This document shows, in pieces, positions 52,810 to 59,922 of a DNA stretch of 64,000 nt. Made by a program: the position numbers and the translations under genes. The stretch comes from Acidipila sp. (GTDB lineage Bacteria > Acidobacteriota > Terriglobia > Acidiferrales > UBA7541), in NCBI GenBank assembly GCA_010365215.1, contig JAAFGT010000015.1:1-64000 (forward strand). The letters run 5' to 3'. The notes under the pieces were generated by a model. The model saw only the letters and a program-made list of their open reading frames with translations. It had not been told where the DNA came from and ran no database searches. Within the stretch, counting starts at the first letter, position 1; each line of letters begins with the position of its first letter.

Positions 52810-53841
52810 ATGAATCGAAAAGTTGCCATTTTTCTGCTGTTGGTTCTATCTCCGGGTTGTAGTCACGTGGCCCAGGTTTCGGATTCGCGAAGTGTGCTTC
52901 TGAACGGCGCTGGCGCGACGTTTCCCTACCCAATCTATTCGAAGTGGTTCGACGAGTACCGCAAGCACAATCCTAACGTACAGATTAATTACCAATCCAT
53001 CGGCTCGGGTGGCGGCATCCGGCAGCTGCTTGCCGGCACCGTGGATTTCGGCGCATCCGACGGACCGATGAGCGACGAGCAGCTCGCTCAGTCCAAGTCA
53101 AAAATTCTCCATTTTCCCACCGTGCTGGGCGCCGATGTCGCCACCTACAATCTTCCCGGCGCCAATCAAGAGATAAACTTCTCTCCGCAAGCACTAGCCG
53201 GAATTTTCCTGGGCAAAATTACCAAGTGGAACGACGCGGAGCTCACCAAAGCAAACCCCGGCGTCAATCTCCCTTCCAACGACATTGTCGTCATCCACCG
53301 CTCGGACGGCAGCGGCACCACCTACATCTGGACCGACTATCTCTCCAAAGTCAGCCCGGAATGGAAAACCACCGTAGGTCAGGGTGCTTCTCCGAAATGG
53401 CCCGTGGGGCTCGGCGGAAAGGGCAACGAAGGCGTTTCCGGCCTGGTCAAGCAGACTCCCTACTCGCTCGGCTACGTTGAGCTCGTTTACGCTCTTCAGA
53501 ACAAGCTGGCCTATGGACGCGTGCGCAACTCCTCAGGCGCGTTTGTCAAAGCGGACCTGGCCGGCACCACCGCCGCGGCCGCGGGCGCAGCAAAGAATAT
53601 GCCGGACGATTTTCGCGTATCCATCACCAACGCGCCCGGCAACAATTCCTATCCCATTTGCAGTTTCACCTGGCTGCTGATTCCGTCCAACATTCCCGAC
53701 GCCGCCAAAAGAACCACGGTGAAGGAATTTATCAAGTGGATGGCTACCGAGGGTCAGGAGTTTGCCGAGCCGCTGGGGTACGCGCGCATTCCCCATGAAG
53801 TCGCGGAGAAGGAAATCCAGGCGATCAGCCTGATCAACTAG
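52810..53841 (+). CDS. pstS: Phosphate ABC transporter substrate-binding lipoprotein PstS
   Basis: A 343-residue high-affinity phosphate-binding protein. The signal peptide ends in a lipobox (LLVLSPGC), so the mature protein is a lipoprotein. Phosphate-binding segments are visible: NGAGATFPYPIYSKWFDEY, SIGSGGGIRQL, TVDFGASDGPMSD and VIHRSDGSGTTYIWTDYLSK. The C-terminal NNSYPICSFTWLLIP segment is also typical. The start at 52810 has GAGGGG; an in-frame ATG at 52774 is unnecessary. It is the first gene of pstSCAB-phoU, downstream of phoBR. Confidence 0.97.
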   Translation: MNRKVAIFLLLVLSPGCSHVAQVSDSRSVLLNGAGATFPYPIYSKWFDEYRKHNPNVQINYQSIGSGGGIRQLLAGTVDFGASDGPMSDEQLAQSKSKILHFPTVLGADVATYNLPGANQEINFSPQALAGIFLGKITKWNDAELTKANPGVNLPSNDIVVIHRSDGSGTTYIWTDYLSKVSPEWKTTVGQGASPKWPVGLGGKGNEGVSGLVKQTPYSLGYVELVYALQNKLAYGRVRNSSGAFVKADLAGTTAAAAGAAKNMPDDFRVSITNAPGNNSYPICSFTWLLIPSNIPDAAKRTTVKEFIKWMATEGQEFAEPLGYARIPHEVAEKEIQAISLIN

Positions 53842-53848
53842 TCTTACT

Positions 53849-54832
53849 ATGGCTACTATCCCAATCGCACCGGACAGCGCTGGCCCTGCTCTGGCCTCGC
53901 GGTCCCTGGCGCGCAGGCTCGTGAGCGGCGATCAAGTGGCGCACCTGTTCACGCTGATCTTCGCTGCCAGCGTGATCCTCATCACCAGCCTGCTGTTCTA
54001 CGAGTTGTGGATCAATTCGGCGTTGTCGCGTGCGAAGTTTGGGTGGGCGTTTTTCTATACGCAAAACTGGGATCCCATCTTCGAACAGTTCGGCGCCCGG
54101 CCGTTTATTTACGGCACCCTGGTCACTTCGGCGCTCGCGCTTCTGATCGCCGTCCCGTTCGGTTTGGGAGCGGCCATCTTTCTTGCCGAGTTGGCTCCCG
54201 CAAAAATCTCGGATGCCCTCACGTTTGTCATTGAGTTGCTGGCGGCGGTTCCCAGCGTTATCTACGGCCTGCTGGGAATCTTCCTGGTGGTGCCGTTTGT
54301 ACGGGAAATTCTCGGCCCCGCGCTGAAAAAAACCTTCGGCTTCACTCCGCTTTTCACTGGACCGGTCTACGGCGTCAGCTACCTGACCGCCGGCCTGGTC
54401 CTGGCTATCATGGTCGCGCCTTACATAATCAGCGTTTCGCGCGAGGTGCTGATGGCCGTCCCCAACGATCAGCGCGAAGCTGCGCTTTCTCTCGGGTCCA
54501 CGCGCTGGGAAGCCACCTGGAAAGTGGTGGTGCCATACGCGCGCACCGGAATCCTGGGTTCTATCTTTCTTGCGCTGGCCCGCGCGCTGGGTGAAACCAT
54601 GGCCGTCACCATGGTCATCGGCAACGTGCCCAAAGTGGATCTATCCCTGCTCGCTCCCGGCTACACCATCGCCGCCGTCATCGCCAATGAATTTTCCGAG
54701 GCTGCCGGCAATCTCTACTTCAGTGCGCTGGTCGAGCTTGGCCTGGTGTTGTTCCTGCTCACCTTTATCCTCAACGGGCTCGCGCGGCTGCTCATTTACG
54801 CCACCACCCAGAGGGGCGCGGCTAATCCATGA
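53849..54832 (+). CDS. pstC: Phosphate ABC transporter permease PstC
   Basis: A 327-residue inner-membrane permease with six predicted transmembrane helices. After TM1 (LFTLIFAASVILITSLLFYE) the family segment FFYTQNWDPIFEQFGARPFI follows, and the cytoplasmic coupling loop is visible in EVLMAVPNDQREAALSLGST (EAA motif). It forms a heterodimer with PstA to move phosphate delivered by PstS. The start lies 7 bp after the pstS stop. Its stop overlaps the pstA start (ATGA). Confidence 0.95.
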   Translation: MATIPIAPDSAGPALASRSLARRLVSGDQVAHLFTLIFAASVILITSLLFYELWINSALSRAKFGWAFFYTQNWDPIFEQFGARPFIYGTLVTSALALLIAVPFGLGAAIFLAELAPAKISDALTFVIELLAAVPSVIYGLLGIFLVVPFVREILGPALKKTFGFTPLFTGPVYGVSYLTAGLVLAIMVAPYIISVSREVLMAVPNDQREAALSLGSTRWEATWKVVVPYARTGILGSIFLALARALGETMAVTMVIGNVPKVDLSLLAPGYTIAAVIANEFSEAAGNLYFSALVELGLVLFLLTFILNGLARLLIYATTQRGAANP

Positions 54833-55752
54833 GTCATCCGCCCAACAGTCATCCGCCCATCGGGCATCCCCCGATCAGTCATCCCCCGATAAGTCATCCA
54901 ACGATGACCCTTCGCTTGCGCTGGAGGAAAGCCGTGAGCGTGGTCATGCTTTCCTTGACCGGCCTCTGCGCTCTGTTGATTATTTCCATCCTGTTTTTTA
55001 TTCTCGGCTATTTGGTGTGGAACGGCGGCAAATCGCTCAGTTGGGATTTTTTTACCAGGCTACCGGCGCCCGTGGGCGAGGCCGGCGGCGGGATGGCCAA
55101 TGCCATCGTAGGCACGCTCAAGCTTCTGCTCATTGCCTCGCTGATGGGCATTCCCATCGGAGTCATTGGAGGCATCTATCTTTCGGAATACGGCGGCCGG
55201 GTCTTTGGCTTCATCGTGCGTTACACCACCGACCTGCTGAATGGAGTGCCCTCCATTGTCGTCGGCATCTTCGCTTACAGCCTGATCGTTCTGCACACCA
55301 AGCATTTCTCGACGCTGGCCGGGGGCTTTGCCCTGGGCGTTATGATGATCCCCATCACTCTCCGCAGCACCGAGGATTTCTTGCTCGCCGTCCCGCGCAC
55401 CCTTCGTGAAGGCGCCATGGCCCTCGGCGCCAGTAAATGGAAGACCATCACTTCGGTGGTGATTCCGGCGGCCTATCGGGGAATACTGACCGCTGTGCTG
55501 CTGGCTCTCGCCCGCGTTTCCGGCGAAACGGCCCCGCTGCTCTTTACCGCTTTCAGCAATCGCTACTGGAGTCCTGGCTGGAATCAGCCCACCGCCTCCC
55601 TTCCGGTAATGATTTATACTTACGCGATTGCACCGTACGAAGACTGGCACCGCCAGGCCTGGGCCGCGGGAGTCGTACTGCTCGGGCTGGTGCTGGCGGC
55701 CAATATTATCGCGCGCACCGTTCTTTCGCGCGGCATAGCGGTACCGAGGTAA
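54829..55752 (+). CDS. pstA: Phosphate ABC transporter permease PstA
   Basis: A 307-residue inner-membrane permease, partner of PstC. The coupling-loop EAA motif is present ([20 protein letters not shown]), as are membrane segments such as [20 protein letters not shown]. Its first 25 residues are an odd Ser-His-Pro-Pro-Ile repeat with no counterpart in known PstA proteins; the usual N-terminus begins at Met26 (54904), which could be the true start. Because the ATG at 54829 overlaps the pstC stop, I list the longer form. It is followed directly by pstB. Confidence 0.94.
   Translation: MSHPPNSHPPIGHPPISHPPISHPTMTLRLRWRKAVSVVMLSLTGLCALLIISILFFILGYLVWNGGKSLSWDFFTRLPAPVGEAGGGMANAIVGTLKLLLIASLMGIPIGVIGGIYLSEYGGRVFGFIVRYTTDLLNGVPSIVVGIFAYSLIVLHTKHFSTLAGGFALGVMMIPITLRSTEDFLLAVPRTLREGAMALGASKWKTITSVVIPAAYRGILTAVLLALARVSGETAPLLFTAFSNRYWSPGWNQPTASLPVMIYTYAIAPYEDWHRQAWAAGVVLLGLVLAANIIARTVLSRGIAVPR
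54832..54903 (+). repeat. Tandem 15-bp repeats in the 5' end of pstA
   Basis: A unit of about 15 bp (AGTCATCCGCCCATC / AGTCATCCCCCGATC) is repeated five times directly after the first ATG of pstA and keeps the reading frame, encoding Ser-His-Pro-Pro-Ile/Asn units. It ends at an in-frame ATG at 54904. Confidence 0.9.
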
Positions 55753-55808
55753 GCCCGACCGTGGAAATACCCGCGAACGCCGCCGCAACGGCTCGAGTGA
55801 AAATCGAT

Positions 55809-56585
55809 ATGGGCATCCCCGCTCAAAATCCGGAACCGCAAACGCCTGCGCGCATCCAGATCGAGGGGCTTAATTTCTTCTACGGAAAAATGCAGGCGCT
55901 GCACAACATCAGCCTGGTGATTCCGGCCAACCGTATCACTGCCTTAATCGGTCCTTCGGGCTGCGGTAAGTCCACGCTGATTCGCACCATCAATCGCATG
56001 CACGAAACCGTGCGCATCGCCCGCGCCGAGGGCACCATTCTGCTGGATAACGAGGATATCTTTCGCCTCGACGTCGTGCGCTTGCGCCGGCGCGTGGGCA
56101 TGGTCTTCCAGCGCCCCAATCCGTTTCCCAAGTCCATATTCGAAAATGTAGCCTTCGGCCTGCGCGTGAATGGCTTCAAAGGTTCTCTCTCCGAGGCCGT
56201 GGAGCGCAGCTTGCGCCGCGCCGCTTTATGGGATGAGGTGAAGGACAAGCTGCACAAGTCCGCCTACGAGCTTTCCGGCGGCCAGCAGCAGCGGCTGTGC
56301 ATTGCGCGCGCCTTGGCCGTCGATCCCGAGGTGCTGCTGCTCGATGAGCCCTGCTCGGCCCTCGATCCGGTCACCACCGCCAAGATCGAGGAGCTGCTCT
56401 TCAACCTCAAAGAATATTGCACCATGGTCATCGTCACGCATAATATGCAGCAGGCCGCTCGTTCCAGCGACTTCACCGCTTTTATGCTGGATGGCCGCGT
56501 GGTGGAATACCAGCCCACGGCGCGACTCTTTACCAATCCCTCCGATCCGCGCACCGAGGCTTATCTCACCGGGCGTTTCGGTTAG
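55809..56585 (+). CDS. pstB: Phosphate ABC transporter ATP-binding protein PstB
   Basis: A 258-residue ABC ATPase. Walker A is [19 protein letters not shown], the Q-loop is in [20 protein letters not shown], the signature is [17 protein letters not shown] and Walker B is [16 protein letters not shown], with the switch His in [14 protein letters not shown]. The NPFPKSI segment is diagnostic of PstB. The open frame extends far upstream, overlapping pstA, but family length supports a start at the ATG 55809 (a GTG at 55761 is possible). It powers the PstC/PstA channel and, with PhoU, signals to PhoR. Confidence 0.95.
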   Translation: MGIPAQNPEPQTPARIQIEGLNFFYGKMQALHNISLVIPANRITALIGPSGCGKSTLIRTINRMHETVRIARAEGTILLDNEDIFRLDVVRLRRRVGMVFQRPNPFPKSIFENVAFGLRVNGFKGSLSEAVERSLRRAALWDEVKDKLHKSAYELSGGQQQRLCIARALAVDPEVLLLDEPCSALDPVTTAKIEELLFNLKEYCTMVIVTHNMQQAARSSDFTAFMLDGRVVEYQPTARLFTNPSDPRTEAYLTGRFG

Positions 56586-56595
56586 GAGCACAGCA

Positions 56596-57261
56596 ATGGA
56601 GCGTCATTTCGAAAAAGGTCTCGAGCAAGTCAAGGAGCGGCTGGTCTGGATGGGCAGCCTGGCGGAGCGCGCCGTCCATCAGGCGGTGCAAGCGGTTCTC
56701 GACAGCAACGCGGAAATCGCTCAGCGCGTGCTCGACGAAGAAAATGCCATCAATGAAATGCAGATCGAGATCGACGAGCAGGTCATGAAGATGCTCGCTC
56801 TGCAGCAGCTCACCGCCGGCGACCTGCGCTTTATGCTCGGTGTGGCGCGCATCAATAGCGACCTCGAGCGCATCGGCGACCAGGCCGTCAACATCGCGCA
56901 GTCCGCGCAGCGTGTTCTTCGCCATCCGCGTGTGAAGCCCTACGTCGATCTGCCCAGAATGAGCGAGATCGCCGAAGAGATGGTCCGCGACAGTCTGAAC
57001 GCCGTGGTCCACAAGGACGTCGAGCTGGCCCGCAGGGTGCTCGACCGCGACGATATCGTCGATTCGCTCCGCGACCAGGTCTTCCGCGAGCTGCTCACCT
57101 ACATGATGGAAAATTCCGCCGTCGTCTATCCGGCTTTCGAGTTGATTCTGGTGGCCAAGAATCTCGAGCGCATCGCCGACCACGCCACCAACATCGCCGA
57201 AGACGTCATCTACATCGTCGCCGGCCGCGATGTGCGCCACCCCGCACTCGACCGCAGATAG
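56596..57261 (+). CDS. phoU: Phosphate signalling regulator PhoU
   Basis: A 221-residue, all-helical protein with two PhoU repeats (about 5-100 and 115-215). Metal/contact motifs of the family are visible in ARINSDLERIGDQAVNIAQS and LVAKNLERIADHATNIAEDV. It represses the Pho response in phosphate sufficiency by linking the Pst transporter to PhoR. The ATG at 56596 has AGGAG overlapping the pstB stop. It is the last gene of the pst operon and the sequence downstream carries an intergenic repeat fragment. Confidence 0.95.
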   Translation: MERHFEKGLEQVKERLVWMGSLAERAVHQAVQAVLDSNAEIAQRVLDEENAINEMQIEIDEQVMKMLALQQLTAGDLRFMLGVARINSDLERIGDQAVNIAQSAQRVLRHPRVKPYVDLPRMSEIAEEMVRDSLNAVVHKDVELARRVLDRDDIVDSLRDQVFRELLTYMMENSAVVYPAFELILVAKNLERIADHATNIAEDVIYIVAGRDVRHPALDRR

Positions 57262-57300
57262 CCCGCGTGGCCCGCTGAAATTCCTCTATTTTCTTTCTTT

Positions 57301-57328
57301 AACCAAGAGAGCCGAAGAACCGCACCTT
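57301..57328 (+). repeat. Truncated copy of intergenic repeat B
   Basis: AACCAAGAGAGCCGAAGAACCGCACCTT here matches the left part of the longer repeat at 58573-58630, then diverges. It lies between the convergent phoU and CsgG/TonB-C-like genes. Confidence 0.75.
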
Positions 57329-57354
57329 AAAACCGAAGGGTCTGGGTCTGTTCG

Positions 57355-58296
57355 TTAAGGTGACGCGCTGCGCTTAAAAATGACCTCTATGGTCAGGCGG
57401 GACGATATAGGGGTCCCGTCGGGGAGATGCGCAGGGAGCAGCCGCCATCTTTGTATCAGTTCGGCGGAGTTTTCATCCAAGCTGTATCCGCCAGACTTGA
57501 TGAGACATAGATCGGCAACGCGGCCGTCGGTGCGCACGGTGACGCGAAGCTTGACGTTGGCGTAAGTAATCTTTTCCCGTTCCGCCTCCGGAGGAAACTG
57601 CGGGTATGGACAGAATTGGCAGCTGGGCGATGTCACTCCTCCAACTCCGGCGAGATAGACGCCGGTTTGGGGATCACGAACCGGAGAGTCCTGTAACGTC
57701 TGCACAACGTGCGGAACCGCAATCTTGGTTTTGAATGTCGCTATTTTCTCACCGGAGACTTTTATTACCATCAGCGATAATTCAACAGAATCCCCAGATA
57801 TCTTAAATATTCCGTTCACTATTGCTTGAACCCCCGAGGCATACGCAATGGCCCTGAAAGCATCCGGGTCTTCGATGTCGATGGCCATCCAGTTTTTGTC
57901 TTGCAACGCTTTAACGAGGCGAGCGTTTTCGTAGACCTGAATATTGGCTGCAGATTTGGTCAAGGCCAGAGCGAATGCCTTGGACAACTCCAAACTGAGA
58001 TTGTGTGACTCAAATAGTTTTTGTCCTGCGAAGTGGTTCACTGCAACGATTTTCACGCTGGAGTTATTGAGTTTTTCCACTATGAGAGTCGCGAGTGCGT
58101 CCAGGCCTTGGATTTCCGTTCCTGTAGGCGTGGCACCAGCTTGTGGCGAGGTTTCTGCGGGCGTTCGGATGGATACTGCCGAAAGAGAGGCAATGGTAAG
58201 AACGAGCAGAGAAATGGTTTGGCCACGGCGAAATAGCTGAGATTTATTCCTGGCAAATCGTCCTAGCAAGTTAACAGTTGATGTCCACAATATCAT
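57355..58296 (-). CDS. CsgG/FlgO-like and TonB-C domain protein, membrane-anchored or exported
   Basis: About 313 residues from the ATG at 58296 (the frame opens at 58368; no ribosome binding site is convincing). A hydrophobic stretch (TISLLVLTIASLSAVSI) near residues 25-42 is a signal peptide or anchor. Residues about 60-205 resemble a CsgG/FlgO-type domain (VEKLNNSSVKIVAVNHFAGQ, YASGVQAIVNGIFKISGDSV). Residues about 225-313 form a TonB C-terminal domain (REKITYANVKLRVTVRTDGR, LIQRWRLLPAHLPDG). Cys pairs occur in SPSCQFCPYPQ. Such combinations occur in acidobacteria; function unknown. It is more AT-rich than the genes around it and is bordered by intergenic repeats. Confidence 0.78.
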   Translation of the reverse strand: MILWTSTVNLLGRFARNKSQLFRRGQTISLLVLTIASLSAVSIRTPAETSPQAGATPTGTEIQGLDALATLIVEKLNNSSVKIVAVNHFAGQKLFESHNLSLELSKAFALALTKSAANIQVYENARLVKALQDKNWMAIDIEDPDAFRAIAYASGVQAIVNGIFKISGDSVELSLMVIKVSGEKIATFKTKIAVPHVVQTLQDSPVRDPQTGVYLAGVGGVTSPSCQFCPYPQFPPEAEREKITYANVKLRVTVRTDGRVADLCLIKSGGYSLDENSAELIQRWRLLPAHLPDGTPISSRLTIEVIFKRSASP

Positions 58297-58321
58297 CTGA
58301 AATTTTCGTATTGATAAACCT

Positions 58322-58505
58322 GGCGGGTGGCCCACTAAATTTTCTTTTGTTTCTTGAGAACGGCGCACGGGAAGAGTGTATCACCGCGGTACGTACCTGT
58401 GATGAGGTGGGTGCCGCACGCTTTGGTTTTTAAAGGGTGCGGTTCTTTCTGGAAACCGGTGAAGCATCCGTGGGATTGGCAGTGGAGCAGTTGGTCGTTC
58501 TATGA
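58322..58505 (+). repeat. Intergenic repeat A, copy 1
   Basis: A 184-bp block starting GGCGGGTGGCCCACTAAATT and ending TTGGTCGTTCTATGA that recurs almost identically at 59266-59453. It contains a hairpin, CCGCACGCTTT (58414-58424) pairing with AAAGGGTGCGG (58432-58442) with one mismatch. The following about 40 bp (GGGGAAGGCGGGGCTCG and a GATTGACCCGGTGGA segment) recur in similar form around 58741-58778. Confidence 0.9.
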
Positions 58506-58572
58506 AGCCGGGGAAGGCGGGGCTCGTGAAGATTGACCCGGTGGACTAGGAGCCTGGTTCGGAAAGAGTCAA

Positions 58573-58630
58573 ACCAAGAGAGCCGAAGAACCGCACCCTT
58601 TGCATAAATCTAAACCGCAAAGGGATGCGG
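58573..58630 (+). repeat. Intergenic repeat B, copy 1
   Basis: Begins AACCAAGAGAGCCGAAGAA and contains a hairpin with stem CCGCACCCTTTGC (58591-58603) and GCAAAGGGATGCGG (58617-58630), one bulged base, loop of 13 nt. A near-identical copy lies at 58847-58898 and a truncated one at 57301-57328. Confidence 0.9.
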
Positions 58631-58846
58631 CACCCGCCGTGGAGAACGCCTCACGAAGGTTCGACCAAAGGTGCCCCAATAATTGTCGCTGCTATTGCCG
58701 CTTAAGGATGCCCCACCCGCCAGTTGGTCGTTCTATGACGGGGAGAGGCGGGGCTGGTGGCGATTGATCCGGTGGAGTAGGACAGTTGGAGCTGTAGTGG
58801 CGGGCTGGCGAACAGGAAACACATCTCGTTGCGGCTTTATTGAAAA

Positions 58847-58898
58847 AGAGCCGAAGAACCGCACCCTTTGCATAAATCTAAACCGCAAAGGGCTGCGG
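58847..58898 (+). repeat. Intergenic repeat B, copy 2
   Basis: AGAGCCGAAGAA followed by the hairpin CCGCACCCTTTGC ... GCAAAGGGCTGCGG (58859-58898), with the same loop sequence as copy 1. Confidence 0.9.
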
Positions 58899-59007
58899 CA
58901 CCCAAAAACTTAGCCCCCCTTCAGGGTGACCAAAGGGATGTCCTAATGGTTCATCTCTGTGCCACCCGCCCTCTTGCTCTGTCGGTATCGCCACCAGGCT
59001 ACGAACC

Positions 59008-59250
59008 CTACACCATTGCCCAGACGCTGATCATTGAAAACAACAGAGGCTTTGGCCAGTGCATGTCTCCCGCAAGTAGCATTACGTAGCACATCCCTAG
59101 CGCGAAGATGAAGCTGTAGAGGAGGATCTTGTTTTGGGAGGGCCTGAGCGGACGGCCTAAATTGAGCGAGCGCATGTATGACCACAGGAGAGCTAGGAAA
59201 ATCAGCGCAAGTCCGGTCATTATACCGAAGTCTGTTAGCCCTGATGTCAT
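59008..59250 (-). CDS. Small two-helix membrane protein
   Basis: An 80-residue candidate starting at an ATG at 59250. It has two hydrophobic segments (FGIMTGLALIFLALLWSYM and NKILLYSFIFALGMCYVMLL) separated by a basic loop (SLNLGRPLRPSQ), giving a plausible inner-membrane hairpin. The frame upstream runs into the intergenic repeat and is not used. There is no clear ribosome binding site. It lies between repeat copies; family unknown. Confidence 0.5.
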   Translation of the reverse strand: MTSGLTDFGIMTGLALIFLALLWSYMRSLNLGRPLRPSQNKILLYSFIFALGMCYVMLLAGDMHWPKPLLFSMISVWAMV

Positions 59251-59265
59251 TGGTGACACGCGATA

Positions 59266-59453
59266 GGCGGGTGGCCCACTAAATTTTCTTTTGTTTCTTG
59301 AGAACGGCGCACGGGAAGAGTGTATCACCGCGCTACGTACCTCCGAGTGAAGAGGTGGGTGCCGCACCCTTTGGTTTTTAAAGGGTGCGGTTCTTTCTGG
59401 AAGCCGGTGAAGCATCCGTGGGATTGGCAGCAGGGCGGTTGGTCGTTCTATGA
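59266..59453 (+). repeat. Intergenic repeat A, copy 2
   Basis: Near-identical to 58322-58505. Here the hairpin is perfect: CCGCACCCTTT (59362-59372), loop GGTTTTT, AAAGGGTGCGG (59380-59390), an 11-bp stem. It lies between two small minus-strand genes. Confidence 0.92.
59362..59390. terminator. Strong hairpin inside repeat A, possible terminator
   Basis: Perfect 11-bp stem with a 7-nt loop, followed on the plus strand by TTCTTTCT, a weak U-rich tract. It could end transcription or stabilise RNA ends, but because it is part of a repeated module it may be a mobile-element feature rather than a terminator. Confidence 0.4.
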
Positions 59454-59490
59454 GGCCTCAAGGCTCGGCCACCCCCCATCCGATCTCGGA

Positions 59491-59823
59491 TTACGGAACG
59501 AGGCTCGTGAATGTCCGTGTGTCTGAATCGTTTTTGGATACCTTCAGACGGGGCGGAAATAAGAGCATGCCGAACAGAGTGACTAATATCCAGGCCGGGA
59601 CCCATCCCAGCAAGCTTAGCCAGAACAGAACATCTCCTCGAAAACCGATAAGCAGCGAAGCGGCCACGGAGATTGCTAACGCTCCCCAGTACTCGGTTAG
59701 AAGGTAGAGGTAGGCGCGCCGAACACGAAGCCACTGTCCACATCCAGGGCATCGGAACGAATCAGCAAAGCTGATTCGAAGATACGGTATTGCCACTTCG
59801 CAGTGCGGACACGTGGGCATCAT
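59491..59823 (-). CDS. Zinc-ribbon and two-helix membrane protein
   Basis: About 110 residues. It begins with a zinc-ribbon pair (CPHC, then CPGC about 20 residues later, in MPTCPHCEVAIPYLRISF and SFRCPGCGQWLRV), followed by a basic patch and two membrane helices (EYWGALAISVAASLLIGF and LFWLSLLGWVPAWILVTLFG) and a charged tail. The layout, cytoplasmic zinc ribbon plus membrane hairpin, is common among small uncharacterised bacterial proteins. The start could be either of two adjacent ATGs at 59823 and 59820. It lies between repeat A copy 2 and acnA. Confidence 0.75.
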   Translation of the reverse strand: MMPTCPHCEVAIPYLRISFADSFRCPGCGQWLRVRRAYLYLLTEYWGALAISVAASLLIGFRGDVLFWLSLLGWVPAWILVTLFGMLLFPPRLKVSKNDSDTRTFTSLVP

Positions 59824-59922
59824 GGCATAAGCCGCTCCTCGACATGGTGGCGAGCGCACGCTAAATGCCGCACCCTAAGAATCCCCGCGTTTCCCGCGAC
59901 TTCCGTCCGCCCCCCCGGAGTG

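Larger units (their letters stand above)
58297..59007. other. Repeat-rich stretch without genes
   Basis: About 700 bp composed largely of recurring intergenic modules: repeat A copy 1 (58322-58505), repeat B copies (58573-58630 and 58847-58898) and a partial relative of A (about 58706-58791). Short open frames here follow the repeats and are not believable proteins. Nothing else is supported. Confidence 0.7.

Noticed and set aside
58683-58913. Small open frames in the repeat stretch
   Set aside because: They follow repeat sequence, differ between copies and have no ribosome binding site.
58322-59453. CRISPR array
   Set aside because: The repeats are long, unevenly spaced and contain hairpins; there are no regular spacers and no cas genes.
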